Of a stretch of 42,902 bases of DNA, positions 1-11,960 are shown piece by piece; position 1 is the first letter of the stretch; each line of letters opens with the position of its first letter. Both the position numbers and the translations under genes were made by a program. The DNA is from Lachnospiraceae bacterium (lineage in GTDB: Bacteria; Bacillota; Clostridia; Lachnospirales; Lachnospiraceae). The stretch covers positions 1-42,902 of the forward strand of contig JAIKWF010000096.1 in NCBI GenBank assembly GCA_024685005.1, given 5' to 3'. The notes beneath the pieces were generated by a model that did no database searches, had not been told where the DNA came from, and saw nothing but the letters and a program-made list of their open reading frames with translations.

Positions 1-535
1 CAAGAGCCTTGAGAGCTGAACCCTTAACGATAGGGCAATCCTTGAACTCATACTCCTCAAGCTGCTCGGTAACTTCCATCTCAACCAGCTCGATGAGCTC
101 CTCGTCGTCTACCATGTCGCACTTGTTAAGGAATACTACTATATAGGGAACGCCAACCTGACGGGACAGAAGGATGTGCTCCTTTGTCTGAGCCATAACT
201 CCATCAGTAGCTGCAACAACGAGGATAGCACCGTCCATCTGAGCTGCACCGGTGATCATGTTCTTTACATAGTCAGCATGGCCGGGGCAGTCAACGTGAG
301 CACAGTGCCTCTTCTCGGTCTCATACTCAACGTGAGCGGTAGAGATCGTAATACCACGCTCTCTCTCTTCGGGAGCCTTATCGATGTTCTCGAAATCAGT
401 AGCGGTATTTCCGGCAACTCTCTCAGCAAGAACCTTGGTGATTGCTGCAGTAAGAGTAGTTTTACCATGGTCTACGTGGCCGATGGTACCGATGTTGCAA
501 TGCGGTTTTGTTCTTTCGAATTTAGCTTTTGCCAT
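1..535 (-). CDS. tuf: Elongation factor Tu, N-terminal part (cut by window edge)
   Basis: EF-Tu is the cytosolic GTPase that delivers aminoacyl-tRNA to the ribosome. The visible 178 codons start [20 protein letters not shown] and contain the whole front of the G domain: P-loop GHVDHGKT, switch II DCPGHAD and the guanine-specificity motif NKCD. The C-terminal part, including domains 2 and 3, lies beyond base 1. The start is the ATG at 535, with AGGAGG 9-10 nt upstream. It is the last gene of the rpsL-rpsG-fusA-tuf cluster, 126 nt after fusA, and has its own promoter in that gap. Identity is essentially certain; only the 3' end is missing. Confidence 0.98.
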   Translation of the reverse strand, partial: MAKAKFERTKPHCNIGTIGHVDHGKTTLTAAITKVLAERVAGNTATDFENIDKAPEERERGITISTAHVEYETEKRHCAHVDCPGHADYVKNMITGAAQMDGAILVVAATDGVMAQTKEHILLSRQVGVPYIVVFLNKCDMVDDEELIELVEMEVTEQLEEYEFKDCPIVKGSALKAL

Positions 536-622
536 TTCAAAAGTCCTCCTTGTTTTCTCTTTTTTAATATAGTTTCGTTGCGCAAACCGGCGTATGCACC
601 GACATGCGCTCGGCTATTTCCC

Positions 623-651
623 ATTATATAAAAGAATAGCCGAATTTTCAA
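623..651 (-). promoter_or_regulatory. tuf promoter (TTGAAA-17-TATAAT)
   Basis: On the minus strand, TTGAAA (646-651) is followed after exactly 17 nt by TATAAT (623-628), about 90 nt before the tuf start. This would allow EF-Tu to be made in excess of the rest of the str operon. The -10 box lies inside a perfect 8-bp inverted repeat, CGGCTATT (611-618) and AATAGCCG (635-642). The promoter assignment rests on consensus match only. Confidence 0.75.
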
Positions 652-661
652 GCAACTTTTA

Positions 662-2779
662 TTATTTGTTCTGATTTGCCAGAACCTTCTCCTGAACGGA
701 CTTGGGTACCTGCTCATATTTCTCGAAGAACATAGAGTAGTTACCACGTCCCTGTGTTCTGGAACGAAGATCTGTGGAGTATCCGAACATTTCTGCAAGA
801 GGCACATAACCTCTTACCATCTTTCCTCCGCCGATATCTTCCATTCCTTCGATACGTCCGCGGCGGCTGTTGATATCGCCGATGACATCTCCCATGTACT
901 CTTCAGGCATGGTAACCTCAACCTTCATGATAGGCTCAAGAAGTACCGGATCTGCTTTCTTCATAGCCTCTTTGAAGGCCATGGATCCGGCGATGTGGAA
1001 TGCCATTTCGGATGAATCGACTTCATGGTAGGAACCGTCATATACATTAGCACTTACACCAAGTACAGGGAATCCGCCAAGGATACCTGCCTGTGCAGCT
1101 TCTTCGATACCCTCGCCTACTGCAGGGATGTATTCCTTCGGAATCGCACCACCCACAACGGAAGACTCAAACTTGAATGTCTCTTCGCCGTTGGGATCCA
1201 TGGGCTCGAATTTAACTTTACAGTGACCGTACTGTCCACGACCACCGGACTGCTTTGCATATTTGTATTCCTGATCGATGGGTTTTGTAAATGTCTCTTT
1301 GTATGCAACCTGCGGTGCACCAACGTTTGCTTCTACGTGGAACTCGCGAAGCAGACGGTCTACGATGATCTCCAGATGGAGCTCGCCCATACCTGCGATA
1401 ATGGTCTGGCCTGTTTCTTCATCGGTATGTGCACGGAAGGTAGGATCTTCTTCCGCAAGTTTTGCAAGAGCTTCACCAAGCTTGCCCTGTCCGGCTTTGG
1501 TCTTAGGCTCGATAGCCAGCTCGATAACGGGCTCAGGGAATTCCATGGACTCCAGGATAACAGGATTTCTGTCATCACAGATGGTATCACCGGTGGTGGT
1601 AAACTTAAAGCCTACTGCCGCAGCGATATCTCCGGAATATACTTTGTCAAGCTCGGAACGCTTGTTGGCATGCATCTGAAGGATACGACCTACGCGCTCT
1701 TTCTTGTCTTTGGTTGCATTTAATACGTAAGAACCGGAATTCATGGTACCGGAATATACACGGAAGAATGCCAGTTTTCCTACGAAAGGATCTGCCATGA
1801 TCTTGAATGCCAGTGCGGAGAAAGGCTCGTCATCAGAAGAATGACGCTCGATCTCGTTACCCTCCAGGTCGGTACCCTTAATTGCAGGGATATCGATAGG
1901 AGAAGGCATAAACTCAAGGATCGCATCCAGAAGCTTCTGCACACCCTTGTTACGATATGCGGAACCGCAGCATACAGGTACTGCCGTACACTCGCAGGTT
2001 GCTTTCCTGAGTGCAGCTTTCAACTGCTCTACAGAAGGTTCCTCACCTTCAAGATACATCATGGTAAGATCGTCATCGAGCTCGCAGATCTTCTCAACCA
2101 GCTCGCCGCGATACAGTTCTGCATCATCTTTCATATCGTCCGGGATGTCGGTGATGGAGATATCATCTCCCTTATCATCATTGTAGATATAAGCCTTCAT
2201 CTCAAACAGGTCGATGATTCCCTTGAAATCATCTTCTTTTCCGATCGGCAACTGAAGCACGATCGCATTTTTACCCAGACGGGTACGGATCTGATCTACA
2301 GCTCCGTAAAAGTTTGCACCCAGGATATCCATCTTGTTGATGAATGCCATACGGGGTACATTATAAGTATCAGCCTGACGCCATACGTTCTCGGACTGAG
2401 GCTCAACACCGCCCTTTGCACAGAAGACGCCGACAGCGCCGTCAAGTACGCGCAAAGAACGCTCTACTTCTACCGTAAAGTCAACGTGTCCGGGGGTATC
2501 GATAATGTTGATACGATGCTCCAGAGCACCTGCTTTCGGCTTGCAGTTCTCCTCTAATGTCCAATGACAAGTGGTAGCCGCTGATGTAATGGTAATACCT
2601 CTCTCCTGCTCCTGCTCCATCCAGTCCATGGTGGCAGTACCTTCGTGGGTATCACCGATCTTGTAGTTGATACCGGTATAATACAGAATACGCTCTGTCA
2701 ATGTGGTCTTACCAGCATCGATATGAGCCATGATTCCGATATTCCTGGTTCGCTCAAGCGGATATTCTCTTCCAGCCAA
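662..2779 (-). CDS. fusA: Elongation factor G
   Basis: EF-G is the GTPase that catalyses ribosomal translocation and, with ribosome recycling factor, recycling. The 705-residue product is the usual length for bacterial EF-G. The G1 motif AHIDAGKT is near residue 18, followed by [12 protein letters not shown] and NKMD, then the domain II to V sequence ending in a lysine-containing tail. The start codon is TTG at 2779: AGGAGG lies 8 nt upstream and overlaps the rpsG stop region, and no better start is present. It is 15 nt downstream of rpsG and therefore probably translated from the same mRNA. Confidence 0.98.
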   Translation of the reverse strand: MAGREYPLERTRNIGIMAHIDAGKTTLTERILYYTGINYKIGDTHEGTATMDWMEQEQERGITITSAATTCHWTLEENCKPKAGALEHRINIIDTPGHVDFTVEVERSLRVLDGAVGVFCAKGGVEPQSENVWRQADTYNVPRMAFINKMDILGANFYGAVDQIRTRLGKNAIVLQLPIGKEDDFKGIIDLFEMKAYIYNDDKGDDISITDIPDDMKDDAELYRGELVEKICELDDDLTMMYLEGEEPSVEQLKAALRKATCECTAVPVCCGSAYRNKGVQKLLDAILEFMPSPIDIPAIKGTDLEGNEIERHSSDDEPFSALAFKIMADPFVGKLAFFRVYSGTMNSGSYVLNATKDKKERVGRILQMHANKRSELDKVYSGDIAAAVGFKFTTTGDTICDDRNPVILESMEFPEPVIELAIEPKTKAGQGKLGEALAKLAEEDPTFRAHTDEETGQTIIAGMGELHLEIIVDRLLREFHVEANVGAPQVAYKETFTKPIDQEYKYAKQSGGRGQYGHCKVKFEPMDPNGEETFKFESSVVGGAIPKEYIPAVGEGIEEAAQAGILGGFPVLGVSANVYDGSYHEVDSSEMAFHIAGSMAFKEAMKKADPVLLEPIMKVEVTMPEEYMGDVIGDINSRRGRIEGMEDIGGGKMVRGYVPLAEMFGYSTDLRSRTQGRGNYSMFFEKYEQVPKSVQEKVLANQNK

Positions 2780-2794
2780 AGGTATGTCCTCCTT

Positions 2795-3265
2795 TTAGAA
2801 TCTGTAATGAGCAAAAGCCTTGTTGGACTCTGCCATCTTGTGCATATCTTCTTTTCTCTTTACAGCGGATCCTGTGTTGTTGGATGCATCCAGGATCTCG
2901 TTTGCAAGACGCTCTTCCATGGTCTTCTCGCTTCTCTTACGAGAAAACATAACCAGCCATCTGAGGCCAAGAGCCTGACGACGGTCGGGACGTACTTCGA
3001 TCGGCACCTGATAGGTAGCACCACCGATACGTCTTGCCTTAACTTCCAGAGAAGGCTGAATGTTGTTCATGGCAGCCTCGAATACTTCAAGAGCAGGCTT
3101 TCCGGCCTTCTCTTCCACTCTGGCGAACGCTCCGTAAACGATCTTCTGTGCAACGCCTTTTTTACCATCAAGCATTACGTTATTGATCAGCTTGGTTACG
3201 ATCTTGTCGTTGTACAGGGGATCTGCCAGAACGTCTCTTTTTTGAATATGTCCTTTACGTGGCAC
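2795..3265 (-). CDS. rpsG: 30S ribosomal protein S7
   Basis: S7 nucleates assembly of the 3' domain of 16S rRNA and contacts tRNA at the E site. I set the start at the GTG at 3265, giving a protein beginning [20 protein letters not shown] (first residue read as Met) of 156 residues, the standard length. AAGGAGGG lies 7 nt upstream. The frame is open for 15 further codons upstream, but that stretch has no ribosome binding site and does not match S7. The product carries the conserved [19 protein letters not shown] segment. The gene is 146 nt after rpsL and 15 nt before fusA. Confidence 0.97.
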   Translation of the reverse strand: MPRKGHIQKRDVLADPLYNDKIVTKLINNVMLDGKKGVAQKIVYGAFARVEEKAGKPALEVFEAAMNNIQPSLEVKARRIGGATYQVPIEVRPDRRQALGLRWLVMFSRKRSEKTMEERLANEILDASNNTGSAVKRKEDMHKMAESNKAFAHYRF

Positions 3266-3411
3266 GTTTCTTCCCTCCTTATTCAATGAAAATAGATCAT
3301 AGGTACTCACATACTAAGCTAATGTGTTCGTGCTGAAATTGCTTTATCACAATAAATGTGAAATTGGAATGCCAACACTATACTTAGTTTTCAGTTTGTA
3401 GTACTTTTGGC

Positions 3412-3831
3412 TTATTTAGCAGCCTTAGGTCTCTTAGCGCCGTATTTGGAACGGGCCTGTTTGCGGTTTGCAACACCTGCTGTATCCAGCGTACCGCGGA
3501 TTACGTGATATCTGGTACCGGGAAGGTCTTTTACTCTTCCACCTCTTACCAGAACAACGCTATGCTCCTGAAGGTTGTGTCCTTCTCCGGGAATATAGCT
3601 CGTTACCTCGATACCGTTGGAAAGACGAACTCTGGCGATCTTACGCAGAGCGGAGTTCGGCTTCTTAGGTGTAGCCGTCTTTACAGCGGTGCACACACCT
3701 CTCTTCTGAGGGGAGGGTACGTCCGTAGCTTTCTTGTGCAGGGAGTTGTAACCCTTCTGCAGAGCGGGAGCTGTGGACTTTTTAACCGATGTCTGACGTC
3801 CCTTGCGAACTAACTGGTTAAATGTCGGCAT
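3412..3831 (-). CDS. rpsL: 30S ribosomal protein S12
   Basis: S12 sits at the decoding centre and controls translational accuracy. The 139-residue product starts [13 protein letters not shown] and contains the diagnostic segments [11 protein letters not shown] and [10 protein letters not shown]; both lysines whose mutation gives streptomycin resistance are wild type, so sensitivity at this locus is expected. The ATG at 3831 is chosen because GAGGTG is 6 nt upstream; an in-frame GTG three codons earlier lies inside that ribosome binding site. It is the first gene of the str operon, with a strong promoter about 80-105 nt upstream. Confidence 0.97.
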   Translation of the reverse strand: MPTFNQLVRKGRQTSVKKSTAPALQKGYNSLHKKATDVPSPQKRGVCTAVKTATPKKPNSALRKIARVRLSNGIEVTSYIPGEGHNLQEHSVVLVRGGRVKDLPGTRYHVIRGTLDTAGVANRKQARSKYGAKRPKAAK

Positions 3832-3909
3832 TCTTTTCACCTCGTTTCTTTTTTATACTATGCCAAAATTGCGCACGAAAAAAATGCGCAAAAATAGGCA
3901 CGCTCATAT

Positions 3910-3938
3910 AGTATAGGCTTTACCGGATGGTTTGTCAA
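3910..3938 (-). promoter_or_regulatory. rpsL (str operon) promoter TTGACA-17-TATACT
   Basis: TTGACA at 3933-3938 and TATACT at 3910-3915 are separated by 17 nt, a near-consensus housekeeping promoter placed just after the rpoC terminator. The leader it would produce contains two copies of the self-complementary hexamer TGCGCA (3870-3875 and 3885-3890), able to form a small hairpin with a T-rich loop ahead of the rpsL ribosome binding site. Confidence 0.85.
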
Positions 3939-3954
3939 TAAAAATTTTCAATAC

Positions 3955-3988
3955 AAAAGCATCTCCGGATCTCTCCGGAGATGCTTTT
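3955..3988 (-). terminator. Intrinsic terminator after rpoC
   Basis: A perfect 14-bp stem, AAAAGCATCTCCGG (3955-3968) against CCGGAGATGCTTTT (3975-3988), with a 6-nt loop, lies about 20 nt after the rpoC stop and directly before the rpsL promoter. The stem ends in a short T run on the transcribed strand, so it should end the rpoBC transcript. Confidence 0.85.
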
Positions 3989-4007
3989 TATACGCTGATG
4001 CGTCTGT

Positions 4008-7000
4008 TTATTCTTCTGTTTCCTCAGCTACGGTCTCAAGGGCTGCTGCGATCTTAGCATCCACCTCATCAAGTGCTGCGGGATCATCAGCGGGCACTTC
4101 CTCGATACCTTCGGTAAGATCTACATCGATCTCATCTTTCAGCTTGTAGTCGGTGGAAAGAACCACGTTACGATAACGCTTCATTCCGGTACCGGCAGGA
4201 ATCAGCTTACCGATGATGACGTTCTCCTTCAGACCGATCAGTGGATCAACTTTTCCTTTGATAGCTGCATCCGTAAGAACCTTGGTGGTCTCCTGGAAGG
4301 ATGCTGCAGACAGGAAGGAGTTGGTTGCAAGTGCTGCCTTGGTGATACCCTGCATAACCTGCAGGCCCTCAGCCGGCTTCTTGCCTTCTTCGATCAGTCT
4401 TTCGTTGGTATCTTCCAGATCCAGCACGTCTACCAGTGTTCCGGGCAGAAATTCAGAATCTCCGGCCTCTTCGATCTTCACCTTCTTCAGAAGCTGATGA
4501 ACGATCACTTCGATGTGCTTATCTGCAATATCTACACCCTGAAGGCGATATACACGCTGTACTTCGCGGATCATGTAATCCTGAACCGCACGAAGGCCCT
4601 TGATCTTAAGCAGATCGTGCGGGTTTACGGATCCTTCCGTAAGCTCGTCGCCGGCTTCAATCTTGGTTCCCTCCAGGATATTGATCCTGGATCCGTAAGG
4701 GATCAGGTATGCCTTGGATTCTCCGGTCTCAGGATCCTCCACAACAACCTCTCGCTTCTTCTTGGTATCTTTGATATGTGCGATACCGCCGAACTCTGCG
4801 ATGATAGCAAGTCCCTTGGGCTTTCTTGCCTCGAAAAGCTCCTCCACACGGGGAAGACCCTGAGTGATGTTGTTACCTGCCACACCACCGGTATGGAAGG
4901 TTCTCATGGTCAGCTGTGTTCCGGGCTCACCGATGGACTGTGCCGCGATGATTCCGACTGCTTCACCTACCTGTACCGCTTCTCCGGTTGCCATGTTGGC
5001 ACCGTAGCACTTGGCACAGATTCCGTTATGGCAACGGCATCCGAGGATGGTACGGATCTTAACCTTTGTTACCTGCTCACCGTTCTCGTCCACACCATTT
5101 TCCACGATACGGGATGCTCTGGAAGGTGTGATCATGTGGTTCTTCTTAACGATCACATTGCCGTCTTTATCTTTGATCTCTTCGCAGGAAACACGTCCTG
5201 TAATACGCTCTCTTAAGCTCTCGATCTCACGGGATCCGTCGAAGATTGCCTTCACGGTCATGCCGGGGATCTCTTTTCTTCCAACCGCACAGTCTTTCTC
5301 GCGGATGATCAGCTCCTGAGATACGTCAACCATACGTCTTGTCAGGTAACCGGAGTCTGCCGTACGAAGCGCGGTATCGGAAAGACCCTTGCGGGCTCCG
5401 TGTGCCGACATGAAGTACTCCATAACGTCAAGTCCTTCACGGAAGTTGGACTTAATAGGCAGCTCGATGGTCTTACCAAGGGTGTTGGCCATCAGACCAC
5501 GCATACCTGCAAGCTGTTTGATCTGCTTATCGGAACCACGGGCTCCGGAATCAGCCATCATATAAATGTTATTGTAGTTATCAAGGCCGCTCATCAAGGC
5601 TTCGGTCAGCTCCTTATCGGTAGCTTCCCAGGTATCCACCACTGCACGATAGCGCTCTTCTTCGGTCATAAGACCTCTGTTGAACTTGGATGCCACCAGG
5701 TCTACGGTCTGCTGTGCCTGATCCAAAAGCTCAGCTTTCTTAGCGGGCACAGTCATGTCGGAGATGGAAACCGTCATGGCAGCCTTGGTGGAGTACTTAT
5801 AACCGATGGATTTTACTTTATCCAGTACTTCCGCCGTGGTAGTAGCACCGTGTACGTTGATAACTCTTTCCAGAATTCTCTTTAAGTCACCCTTCTTTAC
5901 CAGATGGTTAACTTCAAGAGCAAGTGCATTTTCTTCTTTGCTTCTGTCTACAAATCCCAGATCCTGGGGAATGATCTCGTTAAAGAGGAATCTTCCCAGA
6001 GTGGAAACGATCACACCGCTCTTTTCACTGCCGTCTGCAAGCTTTCTGGTCATTCTCACACGAATGGGAGTCTGCAGCTTAATGGCACCGTTCTCATAAG
6101 CAAGGAGTGCTTCATTGGTGTTCTTGTAGCAGCCTTTTGCATATTTTTCCAGATCTTCTTCTGCGATCTTCAGGGACATTCCCTGATCATCTTTCAGAAG
6201 CTGCCCGTTCTCATCCTCAACGCGCACCTGAGTCAGATAGTAAATTCCAAGGACCATATCCTGGGAAGGTACTGCCACAGGACCACCGTCAGAGGGCTTC
6301 AGCAGATTGTTAGGGGAGAGCAGAAGGAATCTGCACTCTGCCTGTGCCTCTACGGAAAGAGGAAGATGCACAGCCATCTGGTCGCCGTCAAAGTCGGCGT
6401 TAAATGCGGTACATACCAGGGGATGAAGCTTGATCGCCTTACCTTCTACAAGGATGGGCTCAAACGCCTGAATACCCAGTCTGTGAAGTGTAGGAGCACG
6501 GTTCAGCATAACAGGATGCTCACGGATCACGTCCTCAAGTACATCCCATACCTGTCCGTCCAGTTTTTCAACCAGCTTCTTTGCATTTTTAACGTTCTGG
6601 GAAATGCCGCGGCCAACCAGCTCCTTCATAACGAAGGGCTTGAACAGCTCGATAGCCATTTCCTTGGGCAGTCCGCACTGATAGATCTTCAGCTCGGGTC
6701 CTACCACGATAACGGAACGTCCGGAATAGTCTACACGTTTTCCAAGCAGGTTCTGACGGAAACGTCCGCCCTTACCTTTTAGCATATCGGAAAGAGACTT
6801 CAGCGGTCTGTTGCCGGGGCCCGTTACGGGTCTGCCTCTTCTTCCGTTGTCGATGAGCGCATCTACTGCTTCCTGCAGCATACGCTTCTCGTTTCTTACG
6901 ATGATCTCAGGCGCATTCAGTTCAACAAGGCGGCTGAGACGGTTGTTTCTGTTGATGATCCTTCTGTAAAGGTCATTCAGATCACTGGTAGCAAAACGTC

Positions 7001-7763
7001 CGCCGTCAAGCTGTACCATAGGGCGAAGATCAGGCGGGATCACAGGGATCACATCCATGATCATCCACTCAGGGCGGTTTCCGCTCTCACGGAATGCCTC
7101 AATTACCTCAAGACGCTTGATCAGTCTTGCTCTCTTCTGTCCGTTTGCTTCCTGAAGTTCTTCCTTCAGCGCCTTGGACTCTTCCTCCAGATCGATGCCG
7201 GCAAGCAGTTCCTTGATGGCTTCTGCTCCCATGGATGCACGGAAAGAACCGTGTCCGAATTTTTCCTCGGCATCTCTGTGCTCTTTTTCACTGAGTACCT
7301 GCATCTTGTCCAGATCGGTCTCGCCGGGATCCAGTACGATATAAGATGCAAAGTAAAGCACTTTCTCAAGTACCCTCGGGGACAAATCCAGGATCAGTCC
7401 CATTCTGCTGGGAATTCCCTTAAAATACCAGATATGGGATACGGGTGCAGCCAGTTCAATGTGTCCCATACGCTCTCTACGAACGCTGGACTTGGTAACT
7501 TCAACACCGCACTTATCGCAGATCACGCCTTTGTAGCGGCCTTTTTTGTACTTACCGCAGTAGCATTCCCAGTCCTTGGAGGGTCCGAAGATCCTCTCAC
7601 AGAAAAGACCTTCTCTCTCAGGCTTTAACGTACGATAGTTGATGGTCTCGGGCTTGGTAACCTCGCCTCTGGACCACTCTCTTATCTTCTCCGGTGAAGC
7701 AAGACCGATTCTGATCTTGTCAAAGCTCACCGGTTCATACATTTCATTTTTTGCTTCTGACAT
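4008..7763 (-). CDS. rpoC: DNA-directed RNA polymerase beta' subunit
   Basis: This is the largest core RNA polymerase subunit and carries the active-site magnesium. The 1251-residue product has the N-terminal zinc site (C67, C69, C82, C85), the invariant NADFDGD at 455-461 whose three aspartates bind the catalytic metal, the trigger-loop/bridge-helix region (around [17 protein letters not shown]), and the second zinc site [13 protein letters not shown] near residue 870. The C-terminus ends in an acidic tail (VAEETEE). The start is the ATG at 7763 with AAGGAG 6-7 nt upstream. It is 70 nt downstream of rpoB, with no promoter or terminator seen between them, so the two are co-transcribed. Confidence 0.98.
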   Translation of the reverse strand: MSEAKNEMYEPVSFDKIRIGLASPEKIREWSRGEVTKPETINYRTLKPEREGLFCERIFGPSKDWECYCGKYKKGRYKGVICDKCGVEVTKSSVRRERMGHIELAAPVSHIWYFKGIPSRMGLILDLSPRVLEKVLYFASYIVLDPGETDLDKMQVLSEKEHRDAEEKFGHGSFRASMGAEAIKELLAGIDLEEESKALKEELQEANGQKRARLIKRLEVIEAFRESGNRPEWMIMDVIPVIPPDLRPMVQLDGGRFATSDLNDLYRRIINRNNRLSRLVELNAPEIIVRNEKRMLQEAVDALIDNGRRGRPVTGPGNRPLKSLSDMLKGKGGRFRQNLLGKRVDYSGRSVIVVGPELKIYQCGLPKEMAIELFKPFVMKELVGRGISQNVKNAKKLVEKLDGQVWDVLEDVIREHPVMLNRAPTLHRLGIQAFEPILVEGKAIKLHPLVCTAFNADFDGDQMAVHLPLSVEAQAECRFLLLSPNNLLKPSDGGPVAVPSQDMVLGIYYLTQVRVEDENGQLLKDDQGMSLKIAEEDLEKYAKGCYKNTNEALLAYENGAIKLQTPIRVRMTRKLADGSEKSGVIVSTLGRFLFNEIIPQDLGFVDRSKEENALALEVNHLVKKGDLKRILERVINVHGATTTAEVLDKVKSIGYKYSTKAAMTVSISDMTVPAKKAELLDQAQQTVDLVASKFNRGLMTEEERYRAVVDTWEATDKELTEALMSGLDNYNNIYMMADSGARGSDKQIKQLAGMRGLMANTLGKTIELPIKSNFREGLDVMEYFMSAHGARKGLSDTALRTADSGYLTRRMVDVSQELIIREKDCAVGRKEIPGMTVKAIFDGSREIESLRERITGRVSCEEIKDKDGNVIVKKNHMITPSRASRIVENGVDENGEQVTKVKIRTILGCRCHNGICAKCYGANMATGEAVQVGEAVGIIAAQSIGEPGTQLTMRTFHTGGVAGNNITQGLPRVEELFEARKPKGLAIIAEFGGIAHIKDTKKKREVVVEDPETGESKAYLIPYGSRINILEGTKIEAGDELTEGSVNPHDLLKIKGLRAVQDYMIREVQRVYRLQGVDIADKHIEVIVHQLLKKVKIEEAGDSEFLPGTLVDVLDLEDTNERLIEEGKKPAEGLQVMQGITKAALATNSFLSAASFQETTKVLTDAAIKGKVDPLIGLKENVIIGKLIPAGTGMKRYRNVVLSTDYKLKDEIDVDLTEGIEEVPADDPAALDEVDAKIAAALETVAEETEE

Positions 7764-7833
7764 TTCAGCTCTCCTTCCGACTTTGGTCGTTTGATATCGA
7801 TATCAGAACATCTCGGTTTCCTGTGACTTCGGA

Positions 7834-10800
7834 TCAGAATTCTTCTCCGTCATCCACAGTTTCGTATTCAGCCTCGTTTTCTTCGTACTCGTCGTCAGCT
7901 TCTACCAGCTCTTCGGACTCTTCGTCGTACTCCTGAATACTAGCACCGCTTTCCTTGAATTCTCTTTCGGCATCATAACCGCCGCGGTTATTGCCTTCCA
8001 TGTCATCCCGGATATTGCTGCCGGGTGTGGAGTAATCAAGGTTTTCTTTCAGTTCGATCTCATTGTCGTTCTCATCAAGCACCTTGATATCCAGTCCCAG
8101 GGACTGCAGTTCCTTTAAGAGCACCTTAAAGGACTCGGGGATACCAGGCTCGGGAATGTTTTCTCCCTTGATGATCGCTTCGTATGTCTTTACACGACCA
8201 ACCACGTCGTCGGACTTCACGGTCAGGATCTCCTGCAGGGTGTAGGATGCTCCGTATGCCTCCAGGGCCCAAACCTCCATCTCTCCGAAACGCTGTCCGC
8301 CGAACTGTGCCTTACCACCCAGAGGCTGCTGGGTAACAAGTGAGTACGGGCCGGTGGAACGTGCGTGGATCTTGTCGTCTACCAGGTGATGGAGTTTCAG
8401 ATAGTGCATGTGACCGATGGTTACAGGTGAATCGAAGAATTCTCCGGTACGACCGTCGCGCAGTCTTACTTTTCCGTCACGGGAGATGGGCACACCCTTC
8501 CACAGCTCTCTGTGATCGCGGTTCTCATAGAGATAATCAAGAACCTCGGGGAGCAGCTCTTCTCCGTGTTTTGCTTTAAATTCATCCCATTCCAGATTGA
8601 CGTAATCATTGGCAAGTTCCAGCGTATCCATGATATCGCTCTCTTTTGCGCCGTCAAATACGGGAGTTGAAACCTTAAATCCAAGTGCCTTTGCAGCCAG
8701 GGAAAGATGGATCTCAAGAACCTGACCGATATTCATACGGGAAGGCACACCCAGAGGATTCAGCACGATGTCCAGAGGACGTCCGTTGGGAAGATAAGGC
8801 ATATCCTCAACAGGAAGCACGCGGGAAACCACACCCTTGTTACCGTGACGACCGGCCATCTTATCACCTACAGAGATCTTTCTCTTCTGTGCGATATAGA
8901 TGCGGACTGCCTGGTTTACACCGGGCTGCAGCTCGTCGCCGTTCTCTCTGGTAAATACCTTGGCATCTACTACGATACCGTATTCACCGTGAGGTACCTT
9001 CAGGGAAGTGTCTCTTACTTCTCTTGCCTTATCACCGAAGATGGCACGAAGCAGTCTCTCTTCTGCGGTCATCTCGGTCTCGCCCTTAGGCGTAACTTTT
9101 CCTACCAGGATATCACCGGCTCTAACCTCGGCACCGATGCGGATGATACCTCTTTCATCCAGGTCTTTCAGCGCATCGTCACCCACGCCGGGAACGTCTC
9201 TTGTGATCTCTTCCGGTCCCAGCTTGGTATCTCTGGATTCGGATTCGTATTCCTCAATATGAATGGAGGTATAAACATCCTCCTGTACCAGTCTCTCGGA
9301 AAGGAGAACCGCATCCTCGTAGTTGTAACCTTCCCAGGTCATGAAGCCGATCAGAGGGTTTTTACCCAGCGCCAGCTCGCCACCCTCGGTGGAAGGACCG
9401 TCTGCGATCACTTCTCCTGCCTCAACATGGTCGCCCTTGGAAACGATGGGCTTCTGGTTGTAGCAGTTGGACTGGTTGGATCTTGCGAATTTAGTCAGCA
9501 GGTATTCCCGCTTTTCTCCTGCATCCGTAGTCATGCGGATCTTGCAGGATGATACATAATCGATGGTTCCGCTTTCTTTTGCCACCACGCATACACCGGA
9601 GTCAACCGCCGTCTTGGTCTCCATACCGGTTCCTACAACAGGAGCCTCGGTAAAGAGCAGGGGCACTGCCTGACGCTGCATGTTGGATCCCATCAGCGCA
9701 CGGTTCGCATCGTCGTTCTGAAGGAACGGGATCAGCGCCGTTGCAACGGAGAAGATCATCTTAGGAGAAACATCCATGTAATCGATCTTTTTCCTGGAAT
9801 ACTCCTGGGTCTCTTCTCTGTATCTGCCGGCTACAGAAGAACGTTTGAAATGTCCTTCGGAATCCAGCGGCTCGGAAGCCTGTGCTACATAGTAGTTATC
9901 TTCTTCATCAGCGGTCATGTAAACAACCTCATCCGTTACGCGGGGATTCTCCGGATCGGATTTATCCACTTTTCGGTAAGGTGCCTCCACGAAACCGTAT
10001 TCATTGATCCTTGCATAGGAAGCAAGGGAGTTGATCAGACCGATGTTGGGTCCTTCAGGGGTCTCAATGGGGCACATTCTTCCATAATGGGAATAGTGCA
10101 CGTCGCGGACCTCGAATCCGGCACGATCTCTGGAAAGACCGCCGGGACCCAGTGCGGAAAGCCTTCTCTTGTGGGTCAGCTCACCCAGGGGGTTGTTCTG
10201 ATCCATGAACTGGGACAGCTGGGAAGATCCGAAGAATTCCTTAACTGCTGCCTGTACAGGCTTGATATTGATCAGTGTCTGAGGTGTAACTTCCTCTGCA
10301 TCGTGGGTCTGCATACGCTCGCGAACCACTCTCTCCAGTCTGGTCATACCCAGTCTGTACTGATTCTGCAAAAGCTCACCAACCGCACGGATACGACGGT
10401 TTCCAAGGTGATCGATATCATCCTTGTTGCCGATGCCGTACTCAAGATGCATATTATAGTTGATAGAAGCCAAGATATCTTCTTTGGTCACATGTTTCGG
10501 GATCAGGCTGTTAACGCTTCTCTTGATCACGTCTGCCAGCTGATCAGGCTCGGATGCATACTCCTGAAGGATCTCCTGCAGTACCGGGAAATAAACCTGC
10601 TCGGTAATGCCAAGTTCCTTGGGATCGCAATCCACATAGCTTGTAAGGTCTACCATCATATTGGAAAGGACCTTAACCTTGCGCTCTTCCGTCTCGATCC
10701 ATACAGCGGGAACTGCTGCGTTCTGAATCTCATCGGCAAGCTCGGCTGTTACTTCCGTACCGGCTGTTGCGATCACTTCTCCGGTGAAAGGAGAAACAAC

Positions 10801-11712
10801 ATCCTCCGCCAGTGTTTTAAAGCGGATCCGGTTCTTCAGCATCAGCTTCTTATTGAATTTATAACGTCCTACTTTGGCAAGATCATAGCGACGGGAATCA
10901 AAGAACATTGCCTGGATCAGGCTCTCTGCACTCTCTACGCTTAAAGGCTCGCCGGGACGGATCTTACGATACAGCTCTAACAGACCTTCTTCGTAACTTC
11001 CTTCCGGATTTCTCTCGGATACGGTAGGGTCTTTTTCCAAAGATGCAAGGATCTTGGGCTCATCGCCGAACAGTTCCTTGATCTCTGTGTTGGTACCGAT
11101 TCCCAGGGCGCGCAAAAAGACCGTAACAGGAACTTTACGGGTCTTGTCAACACGAACGCTGAACACATCGTTAGGATCGGTTTCATATTCAAGCCATGCT
11201 CCACGGTTAGGGATCACGGTACAGGAAAAGAGCTCTTTTCCCAGTTTATCATGATCGATGGCATAATAAATGCCCGGGGAACGTACCAGCTGGCTGACGA
11301 TAACACGTTCTGCACCATTGATCACAAAGGTACCGGTTTCGGTCATCAGCGGCAGATCTCCCATGAAGATCTCGAGCTCGGTGATCTTGTCCTTCTCTTT
11401 ATTATAGAGAAGCACTTTCACACGAAGCGGTGCCGAATAAGTTGCATCCCTCTCTTTGCACTTCTCGATGGAGTACTTGATCTCATCGGTGCAAAGCCGG
11501 TAGTCTACAAATTCAAGGCTGAGCTGACCGCTGTAATCATCGATCGGAGAGATATCCTTAAATACCTCTTTCAAGCCTTCTTCCAGGAACCAATTGTAGG
11601 ATTTCTTCTGAACCTCAATCAGATCCGGCATCTGCAGGACTTCCTTTTGCCGGGAATAACTCATACGCGTGTGTTTCCCCGACTGCACGGGACGTATACG
11701 GTTCTTTTCCAT
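7834..11712 (-). CDS. rpoB: DNA-directed RNA polymerase beta subunit
   Basis: The beta subunit forms the other jaw of core RNA polymerase and the rifampicin pocket. The product is 1292 residues. The rifampicin cluster reads [20 protein letters not shown] followed by [11 protein letters not shown]; residues usually mutated in resistance (Q, D, H, R and S positions) are all wild type, so susceptibility is predicted. The conserved [19 protein letters not shown] segment is present. The C-terminus is a glutamate/aspartate-rich tail of about 50 residues, an extension seen in various Clostridia. I prefer the ATG at 11712 (GAGGTG 8 nt upstream) to the TTG two codons earlier, which is too close to the ribosome binding site. 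A promoter lies about 80-110 nt upstream. Confidence 0.98.
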   Translation of the reverse strand: MEKNRIRPVQSGKHTRMSYSRQKEVLQMPDLIEVQKKSYNWFLEEGLKEVFKDISPIDDYSGQLSLEFVDYRLCTDEIKYSIEKCKERDATYSAPLRVKVLLYNKEKDKITELEIFMGDLPLMTETGTFVINGAERVIVSQLVRSPGIYYAIDHDKLGKELFSCTVIPNRGAWLEYETDPNDVFSVRVDKTRKVPVTVFLRALGIGTNTEIKELFGDEPKILASLEKDPTVSERNPEGSYEEGLLELYRKIRPGEPLSVESAESLIQAMFFDSRRYDLAKVGRYKFNKKLMLKNRIRFKTLAEDVVSPFTGEVIATAGTEVTAELADEIQNAAVPAVWIETEERKVKVLSNMMVDLTSYVDCDPKELGITEQVYFPVLQEILQEYASEPDQLADVIKRSVNSLIPKHVTKEDILASINYNMHLEYGIGNKDDIDHLGNRRIRAVGELLQNQYRLGMTRLERVVRERMQTHDAEEVTPQTLINIKPVQAAVKEFFGSSQLSQFMDQNNPLGELTHKRRLSALGPGGLSRDRAGFEVRDVHYSHYGRMCPIETPEGPNIGLINSLASYARINEYGFVEAPYRKVDKSDPENPRVTDEVVYMTADEEDNYYVAQASEPLDSEGHFKRSSVAGRYREETQEYSRKKIDYMDVSPKMIFSVATALIPFLQNDDANRALMGSNMQRQAVPLLFTEAPVVGTGMETKTAVDSGVCVVAKESGTIDYVSSCKIRMTTDAGEKREYLLTKFARSNQSNCYNQKPIVSKGDHVEAGEVIADGPSTEGGELALGKNPLIGFMTWEGYNYEDAVLLSERLVQEDVYTSIHIEEYESESRDTKLGPEEITRDVPGVGDDALKDLDERGIIRIGAEVRAGDILVGKVTPKGETEMTAEERLLRAIFGDKAREVRDTSLKVPHGEYGIVVDAKVFTRENGDELQPGVNQAVRIYIAQKRKISVGDKMAGRHGNKGVVSRVLPVEDMPYLPNGRPLDIVLNPLGVPSRMNIGQVLEIHLSLAAKALGFKVSTPVFDGAKESDIMDTLELANDYVNLEWDEFKAKHGEELLPEVLDYLYENRDHRELWKGVPISRDGKVRLRDGRTGEFFDSPVTIGHMHYLKLHHLVDDKIHARSTGPYSLVTQQPLGGKAQFGGQRFGEMEVWALEAYGASYTLQEILTVKSDDVVGRVKTYEAIIKGENIPEPGIPESFKVLLKELQSLGLDIKVLDENDNEIELKENLDYSTPGSNIRDDMEGNNRGGYDAEREFKESGASIQEYDEESEELVEADDEYEENEAEYETVDDGEEF

Positions 11713-11792
11713 TGACAATTCACCTCGCTCTTATTAGTCTTTTGGGCTTTTTGGGCATAGTAAACCCTTTTTTCGCCAAAAGCGCAATTTAT

Positions 11793-11822
11793 ATTGTACT
11801 ACAACGCCCTTTTAAAAGTCAA
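11793..11822 (-). promoter_or_regulatory. rpoBC promoter TTGACT-18-TACAAT
   Basis: TTGACT (11817-11822) and TACAAT (11793-11798) are 18 nt apart and lie 81 nt before the rpoB start. This gives rpoBC a promoter of its own, which it needs because two unrelated genes separate it from rplJL here. Confidence 0.75.
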
Positions 11823-11868
11823 TCGCAAATTTCACTTTTTTCCCTTATTTTTGCAGGCTTTACAGAAA

Positions 11869-11914
11869 CTCTGCCCCGGCAAAAAATGCTTCCACATTTT
11901 CTGCCAAGGCAGAG
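11869..11914. terminator. Long imperfect hairpin between the GLUG protein gene and rpoB
   Basis: CTCTGCC (11869-11875) pairs with GGCAGAG (11908-11914), and the inner arms GGCAAAAAATG and CATTTTCTGCC pair with one mismatch, giving a stem of roughly 20 bp with few mismatches and a 6-nt loop. It lies about 50 nt after the stop of the upstream minus-strand gene and before the rpoB promoter, the place for a terminator. The U-run on the minus strand is poor (TTTCTG) and better on the plus strand (CTTTTT), so the assignment is tentative. Confidence 0.5.
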
Positions 11915-11960
11915 GCTTTTTGTTACAACATCTTGTGTTTTTTCTTAATATAATGTCGCA

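Noticed and set aside
7792-7805. 14-bp palindrome TGATATCGATATCA between rpoB and rpoC
   Set aside because: Short, no T-run and no promoter nearby; may be chance and I see no function.
8707-9552. Long open frame on the plus strand opposite rpoB, and similar long frames opposite rpoC and fusA
   Set aside because: They are antisense shadows of highly conserved genes, lack ribosome binding sites and recognisable protein features.
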